Positions 1 through 9,135 are shown, counted from the first letter of the stretch. The stretch: DNA of 64,000 nucleotides from Bradyrhizobium sp. JYMT SZCCT0428 (GCF_018131075.1 NZ_JAFCLS010000017.1:108820-172819), one strand, 5' to 3'. Numbers and translations are program-made. Notes: a model not told the origin generated them from the letters alone.

Positions 1-134
1 GCTGGCGAGACAGCCGGTGAGTGTATCGAGATCCAAGGGAAATATCCGTTACGGCATGCCGGACGATCGGCGCGCGAAAACCATGGGGCCGTGAGCGGAG
101 GCAGCCCATGCTGCCTCCGTTTTTCGCGGATCGA

Positions 135-1394
135 TCAGGTGTAACCCTTGCTCTTCTTCCACTCGGCTTCGAGTTCGAGAATCGTCTTCCAGTCACCCGG
201 CTTGACTTCCGGCACGTAGGGCTCTTGCGGGATCGTCGTGCCCCACCCGATCGCATAGCCGATCAGGGTCTGGTCCTCGGCCCGCATCGTCACGGTGCCG
301 TCGGCGCCGAACGGCGATTTGATCTTGAGGCCGCGCAATGCCTCCGCAATCTTCTTGCCGTCAGCGGAATTCGCCTTCTTCGAGGCCTCGGCGAGCAACA
401 TGATCGCGGTTGCGTTCTCCCACGACCAGTTGGTCGGGTACTCGTTGTATTTCGCCTTGTAGGCATCGCCCCAGGCCGCGTTCTCCGCGGTCGCAGGATA
501 GGTCTTGATGTAGCGGTTGCCGGAATGAATGCCCTTGGGCAGGTTCTTCACCACGGTCAGTGCGGTGTAGTCGGCCATGTTGACCGCAAACACCTCCATC
601 TGGGTGAACAGCGCATAGATGTTGGCCTGATCGATGTAGGAGGTCAGATCGCCGCCCCACAGGCAGGAATACAGCGCTTGTGGTTTGGCCTGCAGGATCT
701 TGGTGACAACCTCGGTGTAATCAGGCTGGAACAGCTTTGGCCAGGACTCGCTGATGATCTCGACATCAGGCGCAAAGCGCTTCAGATACAGCGTGAACTC
801 CCCGGTGGTGTCGCGGCCATAGGCGTAATCCGGTGCGCAGGTAGCCCATTTCTTCAGGCCCTTGGCCTTGGAGATCGCAGCCGCGTAGCTGCCGCCGACG
901 ATCGAGTCATGCACGCCCTGGCGCGCGGTGCGGAACGCGTTGGGAATGTGCTGCTTGGGATCGGCGGTCAGCGCCGAGGTTTCCGAATTGGTGTGAATGC
1001 AGAGCACGCCGAGATCGCGTGCGACTTCGTGCACGGCGAAGGCTCCGGATGAGGCCTCGGCATCGATCAGGAGTTCGCAGCCATCGGTGTTGACCAGTTC
1101 GCGCGCCACGCGGGCGGCTTCCTGCGGCTGCCCCTTGGAATCGCGGATCACCATCTCGATCTGCCGGCCGGCGAGACCGCCGGCGGCGTTGACCTTCTCG
1201 ACTTCCAGCATCACGCCGTTGCGCGATGACGTTCCGAGTTGCGCCACGCGGCCGGAGAGAATGGTGGGCATGCCGACCTTGATGGTCTTGGCCTGCGCCC
1301 GCGCCACCCACGGTGTCGCGAAAGTCACGGCACCGGCGCCCATCAGCGCCAGCGTTGAACGGCGGCTGATGCCCGGTTTGCGGGTTCTCGTCAT
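135..1394 (-). CDS. ABC transporter substrate-binding protein (branched-chain amino acid / amide type)
   Basis: This is a periplasmic ligand-binding protein of the Leu/Ile/Val-amide class, about 419 residues long. The N-terminus has a twin-arginine-like signal (KPGISRRSTLALMGAG) ending near ARAQA. The mature part opens with KTIKVGMPTILSGRVAQLG, the usual first strand of this fold. The reading frame stays open further upstream, but the start at 1394 is preferred because a GGGAGGG ribosome site lies just before it and the signal peptide begins there. It is divergent from the acyl-CoA ligase operon starting at 1576, so it probably binds a substrate or precursor of that pathway. No permease or ATPase lies beside it in the window; they may be to the left. 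The exact ligand cannot be read from the sequence. Confidence 0.9.
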   Translation of the reverse strand: MTRTRKPGISRRSTLALMGAGAVTFATPWVARAQAKTIKVGMPTILSGRVAQLGTSSRNGVMLEVEKVNAAGGLAGRQIEMVIRDSKGQPQEAARVARELVNTDGCELLIDAEASSGAFAVHEVARDLGVLCIHTNSETSALTADPKQHIPNAFRTARQGVHDSIVGGSYAAAISKAKGLKKWATCAPDYAYGRDTTGEFTLYLKRFAPDVEIISESWPKLFQPDYTEVVTKILQAKPQALYSCLWGGDLTSYIDQANIYALFTQMEVFAVNMADYTALTVVKNLPKGIHSGNRYIKTYPATAENAAWGDAYKAKYNEYPTNWSWENATAIMLLAEASKKANSADGKKIAEALRGLKIKSPFGADGTVTMRAEDQTLIGYAIGWGTTIPQEPYVPEVKPGDWKTILELEAEWKKSKGYT

Positions 1395-1493
1395 TATTCC
1401 CTCCCTGTCGGGTTTGCGTTCCCAGTTTCCTGCCCAAATCCCAGCCGGGGATCGTGCTGCCCCCGTACTCACAAGATTTCAGAGCAAAGGGGG

Positions 1494-1532
1494 TGACGTC
1501 AAGCCAAATATGAATTACGAGTCATAATTCAT
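1494..1532. promoter_or_regulatory. Operator-like palindromes between the divergent binding-protein and ligase genes
   Basis: Positions 1510-1517 (ATGAATTA) and 1525-1532 (TAATTCAT) are perfect inverted 8-base arms around a 7-base spacer. A second small palindrome, TGACGTCA, lies at 1494-1501. Both lie between the divergent starts at 1394 and 1576. The ligase operon encodes a TetR regulator, so this is a reasonable TetR operator candidate. The symmetry is seen; the link to the regulator is inferred. Confidence 0.5.
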
Positions 1533-1575
1533 CTAACGGGAGATCAGGCCGGAATCCGGCCTTTTGAGCCGAGAA

Positions 1576-3069
1576 ATGATCAACCTTTCGAGCTTCATCG
1601 CGTTTCACGCCAGGCGGACCCCGGACCGCTGTGCGCTGAAATACCGCGGCGAGGAGATCTGCTACGCCGACTTCCACCGCCGCATCGGCCATGTGGGCGG
1701 CTGGCTCGCCTCGCGCGGCATCGGCGCCGGCGATGTCGTCGCGGTGCTGATGAAGAACAGCACCGCGTTTCTCGAACTGGTATTTGCAGCCAGCCACATC
1801 GGCGCGGTGTTTCTGCCGATCAACTATCGGCTGTCGGCCGACGAGGTCGGCTACATCGTTGGCAATTCCGGCGCGCGCATTCTGATCGCGGACGAAGAGC
1901 TGGCCGGCATCGCAGCAGGTAACGTTCCCGTGGTGCTACTCGATGAGGTCGCGCAATCCGCCCTCTCGCGGCTCGCGCCTGACATCGTCCCCGCCCCGAT
2001 ACATCCAAGACAACCGCGCGACCTGATCCGGCTGATGTACACGTCGGGCACCACGGACCGGCCCAAGGGCGTGATGCTCACCTATGAGAACATCTTCTGG
2101 AAGTCGGCCGACCAGACGCTGGTGCTCGGACTGAACGCGGAGACGCGGTTGCTGGTGGTCGGCCCGCTCTACCATGTCGGCGCGCTCGATCTGCCTGGCA
2201 TAGCCGTGCTCTGGCACGGCGGCATGCTGTCGATCCACCGCAACTTCGAACCCGAGCAGGCGCTGGCGGCGATCGAAGCCGAGAAACTGAGCGCGGCGTG
2301 GTTTGCGCCCGTGATGACCACGGCGATCCTGACCTGCCCGACCCGCGACAGCTTTGACGTCTCCAGCCTGCGATGGGCGATCGGCGGCGGCGAAAAGACA
2401 CCGGAAGCGCGCATCCGCAGCTTCTCCGAATATTTTGCGAACGCCCGCTACATCGACGCCTATGGCCTGACGGAAACCTGCGGCGGCGACACTTTTATGG
2501 AGCCCGGCCGTGAGATCGAAAAGATTGGATCGACCGGCCGCGCCATCGCCCATGTCGAGATCGAAATCCGCGACGACGCCGGCAACCGCCTTGCCGCCGG
2601 CGAAAACGGCGAAATCTGCCTGCGCGGGCCGAAGGTCACCCAAGGCTATTGGAACGATCCCGAGAAAACCGCAGCCGCTTTCTTCGGCGATTGGTTCCGC
2701 AGCGACGACGTCGGCTACCTCGATGAAGACGGCTTCCTCTATCTCACCGACCGCAAGAAGGACATGATCATTTCAGGCGGCGAGAATATCGCCTCTTCCG
2801 AAGTTGAACGCGTGATCTATGAATTGCCGCAGGTGCGCGAATGCGCCGTCATCGGCATGCCGGACGCACGCTGGGGCGAGAAGCCTGTTGCGATCGTGGT
2901 GCTGGGAGAAGGCGCCGCGCTGGAGCTGCCTGCTTTGGCCGATCATTGCCGCGCGCGGCTCGCCGGCTTCAAGGTCCCGAAGCAATTGATCATCCGCGAA
3001 AGCCTGCCGCGCAATCCGTCGGGCAAGGTGCTCAAGCGCGTGCTGCGCGCCGAACTGGAGGCTTCATGA
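1576..3069 (+). CDS. AMP-dependent acyl-CoA synthetase/ligase
   Basis: This ANL-superfamily enzyme of about 497 residues activates a carboxylic acid to its CoA thioester through an acyl-adenylate. The P-loop-like adenylation motif YTSGTTDRPKGVM lies near residue 155, followed by the AYGLTETCGGD region and the hinge segment YLTDRKKDMIISGGENI. The C-terminal catalytic lysine context PRNPSGKVLKR is present, so the enzyme looks intact. The ATG at 1576 begins the usual N-terminus (INLSSFIAFHARRTPDR); a TTG four codons earlier is possible. Its stop overlaps the next start as ATGA at 3066-3069, so it is translationally coupled to the TetR gene. In this operon it could activate an acid released after Baeyer-Villiger oxidation and ester cleavage. 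The specific acid is unknown. Confidence 0.9.
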   Translation: MINLSSFIAFHARRTPDRCALKYRGEEICYADFHRRIGHVGGWLASRGIGAGDVVAVLMKNSTAFLELVFAASHIGAVFLPINYRLSADEVGYIVGNSGARILIADEELAGIAAGNVPVVLLDEVAQSALSRLAPDIVPAPIHPRQPRDLIRLMYTSGTTDRPKGVMLTYENIFWKSADQTLVLGLNAETRLLVVGPLYHVGALDLPGIAVLWHGGMLSIHRNFEPEQALAAIEAEKLSAAWFAPVMTTAILTCPTRDSFDVSSLRWAIGGGEKTPEARIRSFSEYFANARYIDAYGLTETCGGDTFMEPGREIEKIGSTGRAIAHVEIEIRDDAGNRLAAGENGEICLRGPKVTQGYWNDPEKTAAAFFGDWFRSDDVGYLDEDGFLYLTDRKKDMIISGGENIASSEVERVIYELPQVRECAVIGMPDARWGEKPVAIVVLGEGAALELPALADHCRARLAGFKVPKQLIIRESLPRNPSGKVLKRVLRAELEAS

Positions 3070-3725
3070 CGCAGGCAACGCGAGCCAATTCCGGCAAGGT
3101 CACCAAACTCAACCGCGTCGAGCGCAACGCCTGGACCAAGCGCAAGATATTCGACGCCGCGACCAAGATCGTCGGCAAATACGGCTATGCCGAAGCCTCG
3201 GTCGCCCGCATCACCGAGGAAGCCGGCGTCGCGCAGGGCACGTTCTACAATCATTTCGAAAACCGCCAGGAACTGCTGGATCAATTGCTGCCGAAAATCG
3301 GCATCGACATGGTGCGCTTCATCCGTGCGCGCACCGGCACGGCACAGACCGCGCAGCAGGAAGTCGAACGCTTCAGCGCCTTTTTCGACTTCATCCGCGA
3401 GGTGCCGGAGTTCCTGCGCATCCTCAACGAGGCCGAGTTCTTTGCGCCGATCGGCTACCAGAAGCATTTCGAGAACATCTCGACGGCCTATGTCCGTATC
3501 CTGAAGCGCGCGCGCCTTGCCGGCACGGTTGACAGCTATAGCGACGAGGAATTCGAGGCCATCGTCCAAATACTGATGGGTGCCCGCGGCTATCTGAGCC
3601 GGCGGTATTCGTACTCGAACGGTGCAGTCACGGCCGTGCCCGACCATGTCATCTCCGCCTACCATAAGCTGATGACGCGCGGGCTTTTCAATTCAGCCGG
3701 CAAAGGCAACGACAATGAGCGCTGA
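3066..3725 (+). CDS. TetR/AcrR family transcriptional regulator
   Basis: The product is a 219-residue regulator. The N-terminal helix-turn-helix is clear: KRKIFDAATKIVGKYGYAEASVARITEEAGVAQGTFYNHFENRQELLDQL contains the classical TetR turn (EEAGVAQGTFYNHF) at about residues 54-67. The C-terminal ligand domain is divergent, as expected. The start overlaps the ligase stop and the 3' end overlaps the next gene by 11 bases, so it sits inside an operon with the enzymes it probably controls. The inverted repeat at 1510-1532 is its best candidate operator. The inducer is not deducible. Confidence 0.9.
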   Translation: MTQATRANSGKVTKLNRVERNAWTKRKIFDAATKIVGKYGYAEASVARITEEAGVAQGTFYNHFENRQELLDQLLPKIGIDMVRFIRARTGTAQTAQQEVERFSAFFDFIREVPEFLRILNEAEFFAPIGYQKHFENISTAYVRILKRARLAGTVDSYSDEEFEAIVQILMGARGYLSRRYSYSNGAVTAVPDHVISAYHKLMTRGLFNSAGKGNDNER

Positions 3726-4488
3726 GGGTATCGTTCTCGTCACCGGCGGCAGCCGCGGCATTGGTGCTGCAACCGCCACGCTTCTGGCCGAACAGGGCCA
3801 GCGTGTTGTGATCGTCGACATCGTCCCGGAACCACTGGCCGGCACCAGGACGATCCTGTGGCCTGCCCCATTCGATGTCGCCAGCGAGAGCGCCGTCGTC
3901 AGCGGCATCGCCGATATCGAGACAGCCCACGGGCCGATCAGCGGCCTCGTCAATGCCGCCGGCGTGTTCGGAAAGATGCATCCGATCGAGCGGGTGCGGA
4001 TGGATCAGTGGGACCGCGAGGTCAATATCGACCTGCGCGGGACATTCTTGGTCGCCCGCAGCGTCGGCGTCAAAATGGCCGAGCGCCGGCATGGCGCCAT
4101 CGTCAACGTCGCCTCGGTCGCCGGCATGACCTCAGGTCCGATCCACGCCTATACGGCCGCGAAAGCCGGCGTCATCCAGATCACACAAACGCTTGCCGCC
4201 GAATGGGGGCGTACCGGCGTGCGCGTCAATGCGGTCTCTCCCGGCTTCACCCGCACCGCGGCGCTCGAAGCCGGCATCGCCTCCGGCGCGCTCAACAAGC
4301 GCCTGCTCGAAAGCCCGACGGCAATGAACCGGCTGGTCGAGCCGATCGAGGTCGCGCAGGCGATTGCGTGGTTGCTGTCACCGATGAGCAGCGGTGTCAC
4401 CGGCATCAACCTGCCGGTCGACGCCGGATATATCGCCGGCACCACCTGGGCCGCCTATGGCGGCCTGCGCGAAGCGCCTGGCACGTAA
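3715..4488 (+). CDS. SDR family NAD(P)-dependent oxidoreductase
   Basis: This is a classical short-chain dehydrogenase of 257 residues. It has the nucleotide-binding motif TGGSRGIGAATA near residue 10, the NAAG strand (VNAAGVFG), and the catalytic serine and YxxxK (YTAAK). It ends with the family pattern VTGINLPVDAGYIAG. It overlaps the TetR gene by 11 bases and lies 13 bases before the monooxygenase gene. A plausible job is to oxidise a secondary alcohol to the ketone used by that monooxygenase. This role is inferred from context. Confidence 0.9.
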   Translation: MSAEGIVLVTGGSRGIGAATATLLAEQGQRVVIVDIVPEPLAGTRTILWPAPFDVASESAVVSGIADIETAHGPISGLVNAAGVFGKMHPIERVRMDQWDREVNIDLRGTFLVARSVGVKMAERRHGAIVNVASVAGMTSGPIHAYTAAKAGVIQITQTLAAEWGRTGVRVNAVSPGFTRTAALEAGIASGALNKRLLESPTAMNRLVEPIEVAQAIAWLLSPMSSGVTGINLPVDAGYIAGTTWAAYGGLREAPGT

Positions 4489-4501
4489 CAAGGATACGAG
4501 C

Positions 4502-6412
4502 ATGAACATCGAAATGCCCCGCAAGAAGCTCGATCTCGCATCGGCCATCGCCGAAGGCGATATCCGCGTGCTGCTGATGGTGCTGGTCCACATGACCGGC
4601 GACGAACGCTGGCTGGAGCCGCCCTACAAGCCGAGGCGCGACGTTCGCCTGATCCCCGATCCCGAGGCCGGCTTGCCCCCCGAAGTGCAGGACGAAATCC
4701 GCGCGGCCGTCGTGAAGCTGTTCGCCAATGGCGAGCCCAAGCCCGTGATATCGGACCCCGGCGACGAATTGATGCTGAAGATGATGCGCGCGACGCTCGG
4801 CGAAAACGTCACGCCGGAATATGCGCCGCTGATGCGCGAGGAAATGGGCTTTATCCCCCGCGAGGCGCGCTGGACCAAACATCCGGCCGACGACAAACTG
4901 GCGCAGCAGCATGTGCTGATTGTCGGCGCCGGCGTCTGCGCGATCGCGCTTGGCGTCGCGCTGGGCCGCCTCGGCATTCCCTACACCATCGTCGAGAAGA
5001 ACGCGGAACTCGGCGGCACCTGGTATGTCAATCGTTACCCCGGTTGCGGCGTCGATACGCCGAACCACTCTTACTCCTTCTCGTTCGGCGCCCGTAATCC
5101 ATGGACGCGCTACTTCGCCCAGCGCCAGGAACTGCTCGACTATCTCAAGAAGGTCGCGCTCGAATACGACATTCGAAAGCACCTCCGCCTCAACACCGAA
5201 CTGACGTCTGCGCGCTGGGACGAGAGCAAGCGGCGCTGGATTTCGATACTGAAAACGGCGGATGGCGAAGAGACCTTTGAGTCGACCACGCTCGTGAGCG
5301 CGATCGGCCAGCTCAACGACCCCTCGCCCGCGCATTTCAAGGGCGAAGAAAATTTCAAGGGCCAGACTCTCCATTCCGCATTGTGGTCTGATGACATCAA
5401 GCTCGACGGCAAGCATGTCGCCGTCATCGGCACCGGCGCTACCGCAATGCAGCTGGTGCCGTCGATCGCGGGCCAGGTGGCATCGCTGACCGTCTATCAA
5501 CGGACCGCGCAATGGGCGCGACCGGTCGCGGGCTATTCCGACCCGATCAGCGACGGTGCGCAATGGCTGCTCGCCCACCTGCCCTTCTATGTGCAGTGGT
5601 ACCGCTTCAACATGTTCTGGCGCTACGGCGACGGCCTGCTGCCGTTCCTGCGCAAGGATCCGAACTGGCCGCATCCCGAGCGCGCGGTAAACAAGGGCAA
5701 CGACCGCCATCGCGAGGAGTTGACGGATTTTATCCTGTCCGAACTCAAGGACCGTCCCGACCTGATCGAGAAATGCGTGCCGACCTATCCGCCCTACGGC
5801 AAGCGCATCCTGCTCGACAACAACTGGTTCAAGACGCTGACAAAACCGAATGTCGAACTGGTCACCGACGGCATCAACCATTTCACAAGAGACGGCATTG
5901 TCGCGTCGGACGGCAAATCGCGGCCGGCCGACATCATCGTGATCTCGACCGGCTTCAAGGTCACCGAGATGGCAGCGCGCCTCAACATCACGGGCCGTGA
6001 CGGCAAGGACCTCAGGCAGGCCTGGGCCAACGATAACCCGACCGCCTATCTCGGGCTCACCGTGCCTGACTTTCCGAACTTCTTTGTCATGCTCGGCCCG
6101 AACTCCGGGCCCGCGCATGGCGGCAGCGTGATCTTTCAGTCGGAGTGCCAGAGCCGCTACATCAGCGCCTGCCTGGTCGAGATGATCGAACGCGACATCG
6201 CTGCGATCGATGTTCGTCCGGACGCGCACGATCAGTACATCGAAAAAGTCGACGCCGAGCATGAGCAGTTGATCTGGTCTCATCCGGGCATGACGACTTA
6301 CTACCGCAACAGCCAGGGCCGGGTGTTCTCGGCGATGCCATGGCGGTTCGTCGATTACTGGACGATGACTCACGATCCTGATTTCACCCGGTATCGCCAG
6401 ACCAAAGCATGA
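4502..6412 (+). CDS. Flavin-containing Baeyer-Villiger monooxygenase, 4-hydroxyacetophenone monooxygenase-like
   Basis: The enzyme has 636 residues. An FAD Rossmann motif (LIVGAGVCAIALG) lies at about residues 139-151, followed by GGTWYVNRYPGCGVD. The Baeyer-Villiger fingerprint FxGxxxHxxxW is present as FKGQTLHSALW at 285-295, and the NADPH Rossmann motif GTGATAMQLVPS lies near 310. The first ~135 residues precede the FAD domain. Such an N-terminal extension and a length near 640 are features I associate with 4-hydroxyacetophenone monooxygenase (HapE-type) rather than the ~540-residue cyclohexanone type. It should turn a ketone into an ester using O2 and NADPH. It is the last gene of the ligase/TetR/SDR operon, with ATG at 4502. 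Confidence 0.88.
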   Translation: MNIEMPRKKLDLASAIAEGDIRVLLMVLVHMTGDERWLEPPYKPRRDVRLIPDPEAGLPPEVQDEIRAAVVKLFANGEPKPVISDPGDELMLKMMRATLGENVTPEYAPLMREEMGFIPREARWTKHPADDKLAQQHVLIVGAGVCAIALGVALGRLGIPYTIVEKNAELGGTWYVNRYPGCGVDTPNHSYSFSFGARNPWTRYFAQRQELLDYLKKVALEYDIRKHLRLNTELTSARWDESKRRWISILKTADGEETFESTTLVSAIGQLNDPSPAHFKGEENFKGQTLHSALWSDDIKLDGKHVAVIGTGATAMQLVPSIAGQVASLTVYQRTAQWARPVAGYSDPISDGAQWLLAHLPFYVQWYRFNMFWRYGDGLLPFLRKDPNWPHPERAVNKGNDRHREELTDFILSELKDRPDLIEKCVPTYPPYGKRILLDNNWFKTLTKPNVELVTDGINHFTRDGIVASDGKSRPADIIVISTGFKVTEMAARLNITGRDGKDLRQAWANDNPTAYLGLTVPDFPNFFVMLGPNSGPAHGGSVIFQSECQSRYISACLVEMIERDIAAIDVRPDAHDQYIEKVDAEHEQLIWSHPGMTTYYRNSQGRVFSAMPWRFVDYWTMTHDPDFTRYRQTKA

Positions 6413-7008
6413 GTTCATCGCTTTAAAATGACGCTAAAGAGCGGAACCCTCTTCCATCCGGCGGGCGTATGCACGGGAACCCAAGTGCGATTTTTCTCAG
6501 CATAAACTTGACACCTGACAATATCTGCCGCAGCATTTGTGACGCTGCACCTGTCGGCGTAGCGGAGCCTTCGGCTCCCTCCTTCGCGGGAATAGCGACC
6601 GATCATGTGATCGACCTGCAAGCAGCGGATGCGGACGCAAGTCCGTCGGGCCCACTCTTGGAGAGGAGCATGACGCCACCGGCTAAGCCAGTGACCTTGC
6701 TCAACCGCAAGGTCTCGACGCAAATTGGGTGAACAGCAGCTGCTAGCCCCGTTGCGCCGCCTAAAAATTCAAACATATGCGCAAGATCGGAGCGCAAAGG
6801 CCAAGCGCTTTTCGATTTTGAAGATGCACTGGTGTCTACCAGATAATCCTTCGCCTATAACGAAGATGTAGGGCCCCGCGCTGCTTGAATGCACCGGGGC
6901 CCATTCGTTTGGCTCAATCCATTCGTTTAGCTCTTCCAACGATCAACGCGGCATCCGCCGATTGCCTCCACCGTTCGGATCGGAAACAATTGCCCATCGG
7001 GACAGGGA
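6413..7008. other. Non-coding stretch with small hairpins; no gene recognised
   Basis: No convincing gene lies in these ~600 bases. There is a short hairpin at 6564-6578 (GGAGCC, TTC, GGCTCC) and a strong inverted repeat with arms GGGCCCCG at 6871-6878 and CGGGGCCC at 6895-6902. The second ends upstream of the isomerase gene without a clear T-run, so it may be a weak terminator or a leader structure. Short open frames of 60-100 codons exist on both strands but have no recognisable similarity or ribosome site. Confidence 0.4.
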
Positions 7009-7644
7009 ATGGCGATGACAAGGCCACGCGTGCGCATCTACACCGACTACAAGAGCCCCTACGCGTTCGTCGCGAACAAGCGGCTGTTCGAACTCGAGGA
7101 CGAATACGGCGTCGAGCTGGAATGGCTGCCCTATACGCTACGCGTCGCCGAGTTCATGGGCACCGTGGAAGAGCGTACACCGCATTTCTGGCGCAAGGTG
7201 CGTTACGCCTATATGGACGCGCGGCGCTATGCCAACGCGCAGGGCCTCACCATGAAGGGCCCGCGGCGCATCTATGATGCCTTCTATGCCAGCGCCGGCA
7301 TGCTGTTCGCGCAGCGTCATGGCGTGTTTCGTTCCTACCACGACACGGTGTTCCGGCGCTTCTGGAGCCATGATCTCGAGATCGACGAACTGTCGGATAT
7401 TGCCGGCGTGATTGCATCGATTGGCGGTTCGGCCGAGGAATTCAAAACCTATGTCCACGGTCCGGCTCGGGCCGAACATGACCGCATCATCGACGAGGCA
7501 GAGGATCTCGGCGTGTTCGGCGTGCCGACCATGATCTTCAACGGCGAACTGTTCTGGGGCGGCGACCGCATCGACCTGTTGATCCAGCGCATCAAGGACC
7601 CTGACTCGATCGCGGCCGCGCTGGGCAGCCGGCACCGGAAGTGA
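7009..7644 (+). CDS. DsbA-family oxidoreductase / 2-hydroxychromene-2-carboxylate isomerase-like protein
   Basis: This 211-residue protein belongs to the DsbA/HCCA-isomerase (kappa glutathione transferase-like) thioredoxin-fold family. The N-terminal strand and active-site region read RVRIYTDYKSPYAFVANKRLFEL; the SPY (serine in place of the CxxC cysteine) is typical of the isomerase branch. The C-terminal family motif GVFGVPTMIFNGELFWGGDRIDLL is complete. Related enzymes isomerise hydroxychromene carboxylates in aromatic-ring degradation using glutathione. The start may be 7009 or the second ATG at 7015. It stands alone on the + strand, so the substrate is unknown. Confidence 0.85.
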   Translation: MAMTRPRVRIYTDYKSPYAFVANKRLFELEDEYGVELEWLPYTLRVAEFMGTVEERTPHFWRKVRYAYMDARRYANAQGLTMKGPRRIYDAFYASAGMLFAQRHGVFRSYHDTVFRRFWSHDLEIDELSDIAGVIASIGGSAEEFKTYVHGPARAEHDRIIDEAEDLGVFGVPTMIFNGELFWGGDRIDLLIQRIKDPDSIAAALGSRHRK

Positions 7645-7719
7645 CCCACCGCCTGTGTTTTCAATCTGTTTACCAGGTTTGGCTAACCTGTCTGGTGGTT
7701 GAAACGCCGGAACCGGGGC

Positions 7720-7992
7720 ATGTTCAGAGAAAGCCTCCCGATTGCCTATGACGCGCCTGCCGACCTGAAAAAGTGGCCCTCGCTCAGGAATGAGCGGGTC
7801 ACCAGCAAGACGCCGTATCTCGTTTACAACGGAACATTGGCGGACTGCATCCGGCAATTGATGGCGAAGCCCATCAAGCAGATCTCGCTCTACGACATCG
7901 TCACCGAACGCCAGCCGGCATTCGACGGCAATGTCCTGTCGCCCGGCGATGCCGCCGAGATCGCGATGCGCAAGGATTTTCCCAAGGACTAG
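7720..7992 (+). CDS. Hypothetical protein, about 90 residues
   Basis: A small soluble protein begins MFRESLPIAYDAPADLKKW and ends AEIAMRKDFPKD. It has no signal peptide or membrane segment, and I do not recognise a family. The ATG at 7720 is preferred over an upstream TTG at 7699; a GGGG stretch precedes it. The balanced composition and lack of the arginine/serine excess seen in shadow frames suggest a real gene. It ends just before a large palindromic repeat. Confidence 0.5.
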   Translation: MFRESLPIAYDAPADLKKWPSLRNERVTSKTPYLVYNGTLADCIRQLMAKPIKQISLYDIVTERQPAFDGNVLSPGDAAEIAMRKDFPKD

Positions 7993-8002
7993 GCTCGAGG
8001 TT

Positions 8003-8106
8003 CCGTCATCCTGAGGCGCGAGCGCAGCGAGCCTCGAAGGATGAATCGGCCACAGACGGGCCGTCGTCCTTCGAGGCGCGCAAGTGCGCGCACCTCAGGA
8101 TGACGG
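8003..8106. repeat. Large imperfect inverted repeat (REP-like element)
   Basis: The outer arms CCGTCATCCTGAGG (8003-8016) and CCTCAGGATGACGG (8093-8106) are perfect reverse complements of 14 bases. The interior contains further inverted segments such as CCTCGAAGGA paired with TCCTTCGAGG. The element lies exactly between two convergent genes (ends at 7992 and 8125). I recall similar scattered palindromes in Bradyrhizobium-type genomes. It could act as a bidirectional terminator or a mobile REP element; copy number cannot be judged here. Confidence 0.75.
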
Positions 8107-8124
8107 GAGAAACGTTGTCACTTG

Positions 8125-9135
8125 TTAGCCAGCCATCAAATGCGGCCAGCATCCTGTGCGCTCCAGCACCGGTCGCAGCGCGGCACGATCGTCCGCATCC
8201 AAGGCTGCGAATTTGTCGCGAAGCTGTTGCAGGCACTTCACCTGATATTTGAACGGCGTCAGCGCGTAAGGCAGGCCCCAGACATTGATTTCCAGCCGAT
8301 CGAGACCTTTGGCAGAGGCTTCCGCGTTGGCCACTAGGAATGGCAGATAGAGTTCGCCTGCAACTCTCAACAGCGCCTCGGCCATACCGCTGAGTGCCTG
8401 CTCGCGCGGATACCAATCACCCTCGACGCCCGAAGCATCATCCAGCCGCCGTACCCAATGATCGGTAAAGGGCGCCTTCTCGCGCATGATCCGCATCGGC
8501 GTCGGATCGGTCGCCATTTCGCTGAGCTGGCCAAACCAGGCGAAATCGGCAAGCGAAGGCCGGCTGCCGAACAGATAGTTGGTCATGCCGACATGCGGCT
8601 CAAAGGCCGCCAGCATCCGCAAATAGCTCTCCTCGAGCAGCGGCTTGTTCTCGGCGGTCGCACCGAGAATGACCATGCGGGAAATCTGCCGCTGTCGGAA
8701 TTGCTCGATCTCCTCAGGGCTGCCGGTCGCAGCCTCCGATACCGACCACTCCTCGCCGGCCCAGCGCGAGACATACGCCTGATCCTCCGGATCCCACCAT
8801 CGATACAGAAACAACGGCTTGACCGCCCATTCGTCGGCGAGATCTTCCAGCAAGTCGGACACGAATGCGACCGCCTTGTCGTTGGGGATGACGGACCGTA
8901 CCTGATGACGCCGCTCCAGGTCGTACGCCAATGTCGTGGTCTCACCACGAAACGTGCCGTCAGGATACTGCAGCACCGGGATCAGGTTAGGCCGCAGATG
9001 CTCGGTCGCCTTGCGCAGCGCCCTGGTCATGATGACCCAGTCAAAGGGAATTCGGCGATAGCGCATCAGTGCGCGCAGCTTGATGGCGTAAGGCGACGCG
9101 GTCGATCCAATCAGCCGATAGCGGCCTTCAGTCAT
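8125..9135 (-). CDS. Glutathione S-transferase family protein
   Basis: A protein of 336 residues has an N-terminal thioredoxin-like GST domain: YRLIGSTASPYAIKLRALMRYRRIPFDWV, then NLIPVLQYPDGTFRGETTTLAYDLE with the cis-proline (IPVL). A longer all-helical C-terminal domain includes GSRPSLADFAWFGQLSEM, the usual GST N-capping region. The protein is longer than a standard GST (about 220 residues). The start at 9135 follows a GAGGGAG ribosome site; the open frame further upstream is not needed. It probably conjugates or isomerises a hydrophobic substrate with glutathione. It is divergent from the aldolase gene at 9359. Confidence 0.85.
   Translation of the reverse strand: MTEGRYRLIGSTASPYAIKLRALMRYRRIPFDWVIMTRALRKATEHLRPNLIPVLQYPDGTFRGETTTLAYDLERRHQVRSVIPNDKAVAFVSDLLEDLADEWAVKPLFLYRWWDPEDQAYVSRWAGEEWSVSEAATGSPEEIEQFRQRQISRMVILGATAENKPLLEESYLRMLAAFEPHVGMTNYLFGSRPSLADFAWFGQLSEMATDPTPMRIMREKAPFTDHWVRRLDDASGVEGDWYPREQALSGMAEALLRVAGELYLPFLVANAEASAKGLDRLEINVWGLPYALTPFKYQVKCLQQLRDKFAALDADDRAALRPVLERTGCWPHLMAG

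Noticed and set aside
4406..6418. A 670-codon open frame antisense to the monooxygenase gene
   Set aside because: It is rich in Arg, Asp and Val, as expected for the antisense of GC-rich codons, has no family resemblance and lies entirely opposite a gene with clear FAD and Baeyer-Villiger motifs.
6469..6797. Short open frames on both strands in the 6413-7008 gap
   Set aside because: They have no ribosome sites, no known motifs and overlap one another, so no gene is called.
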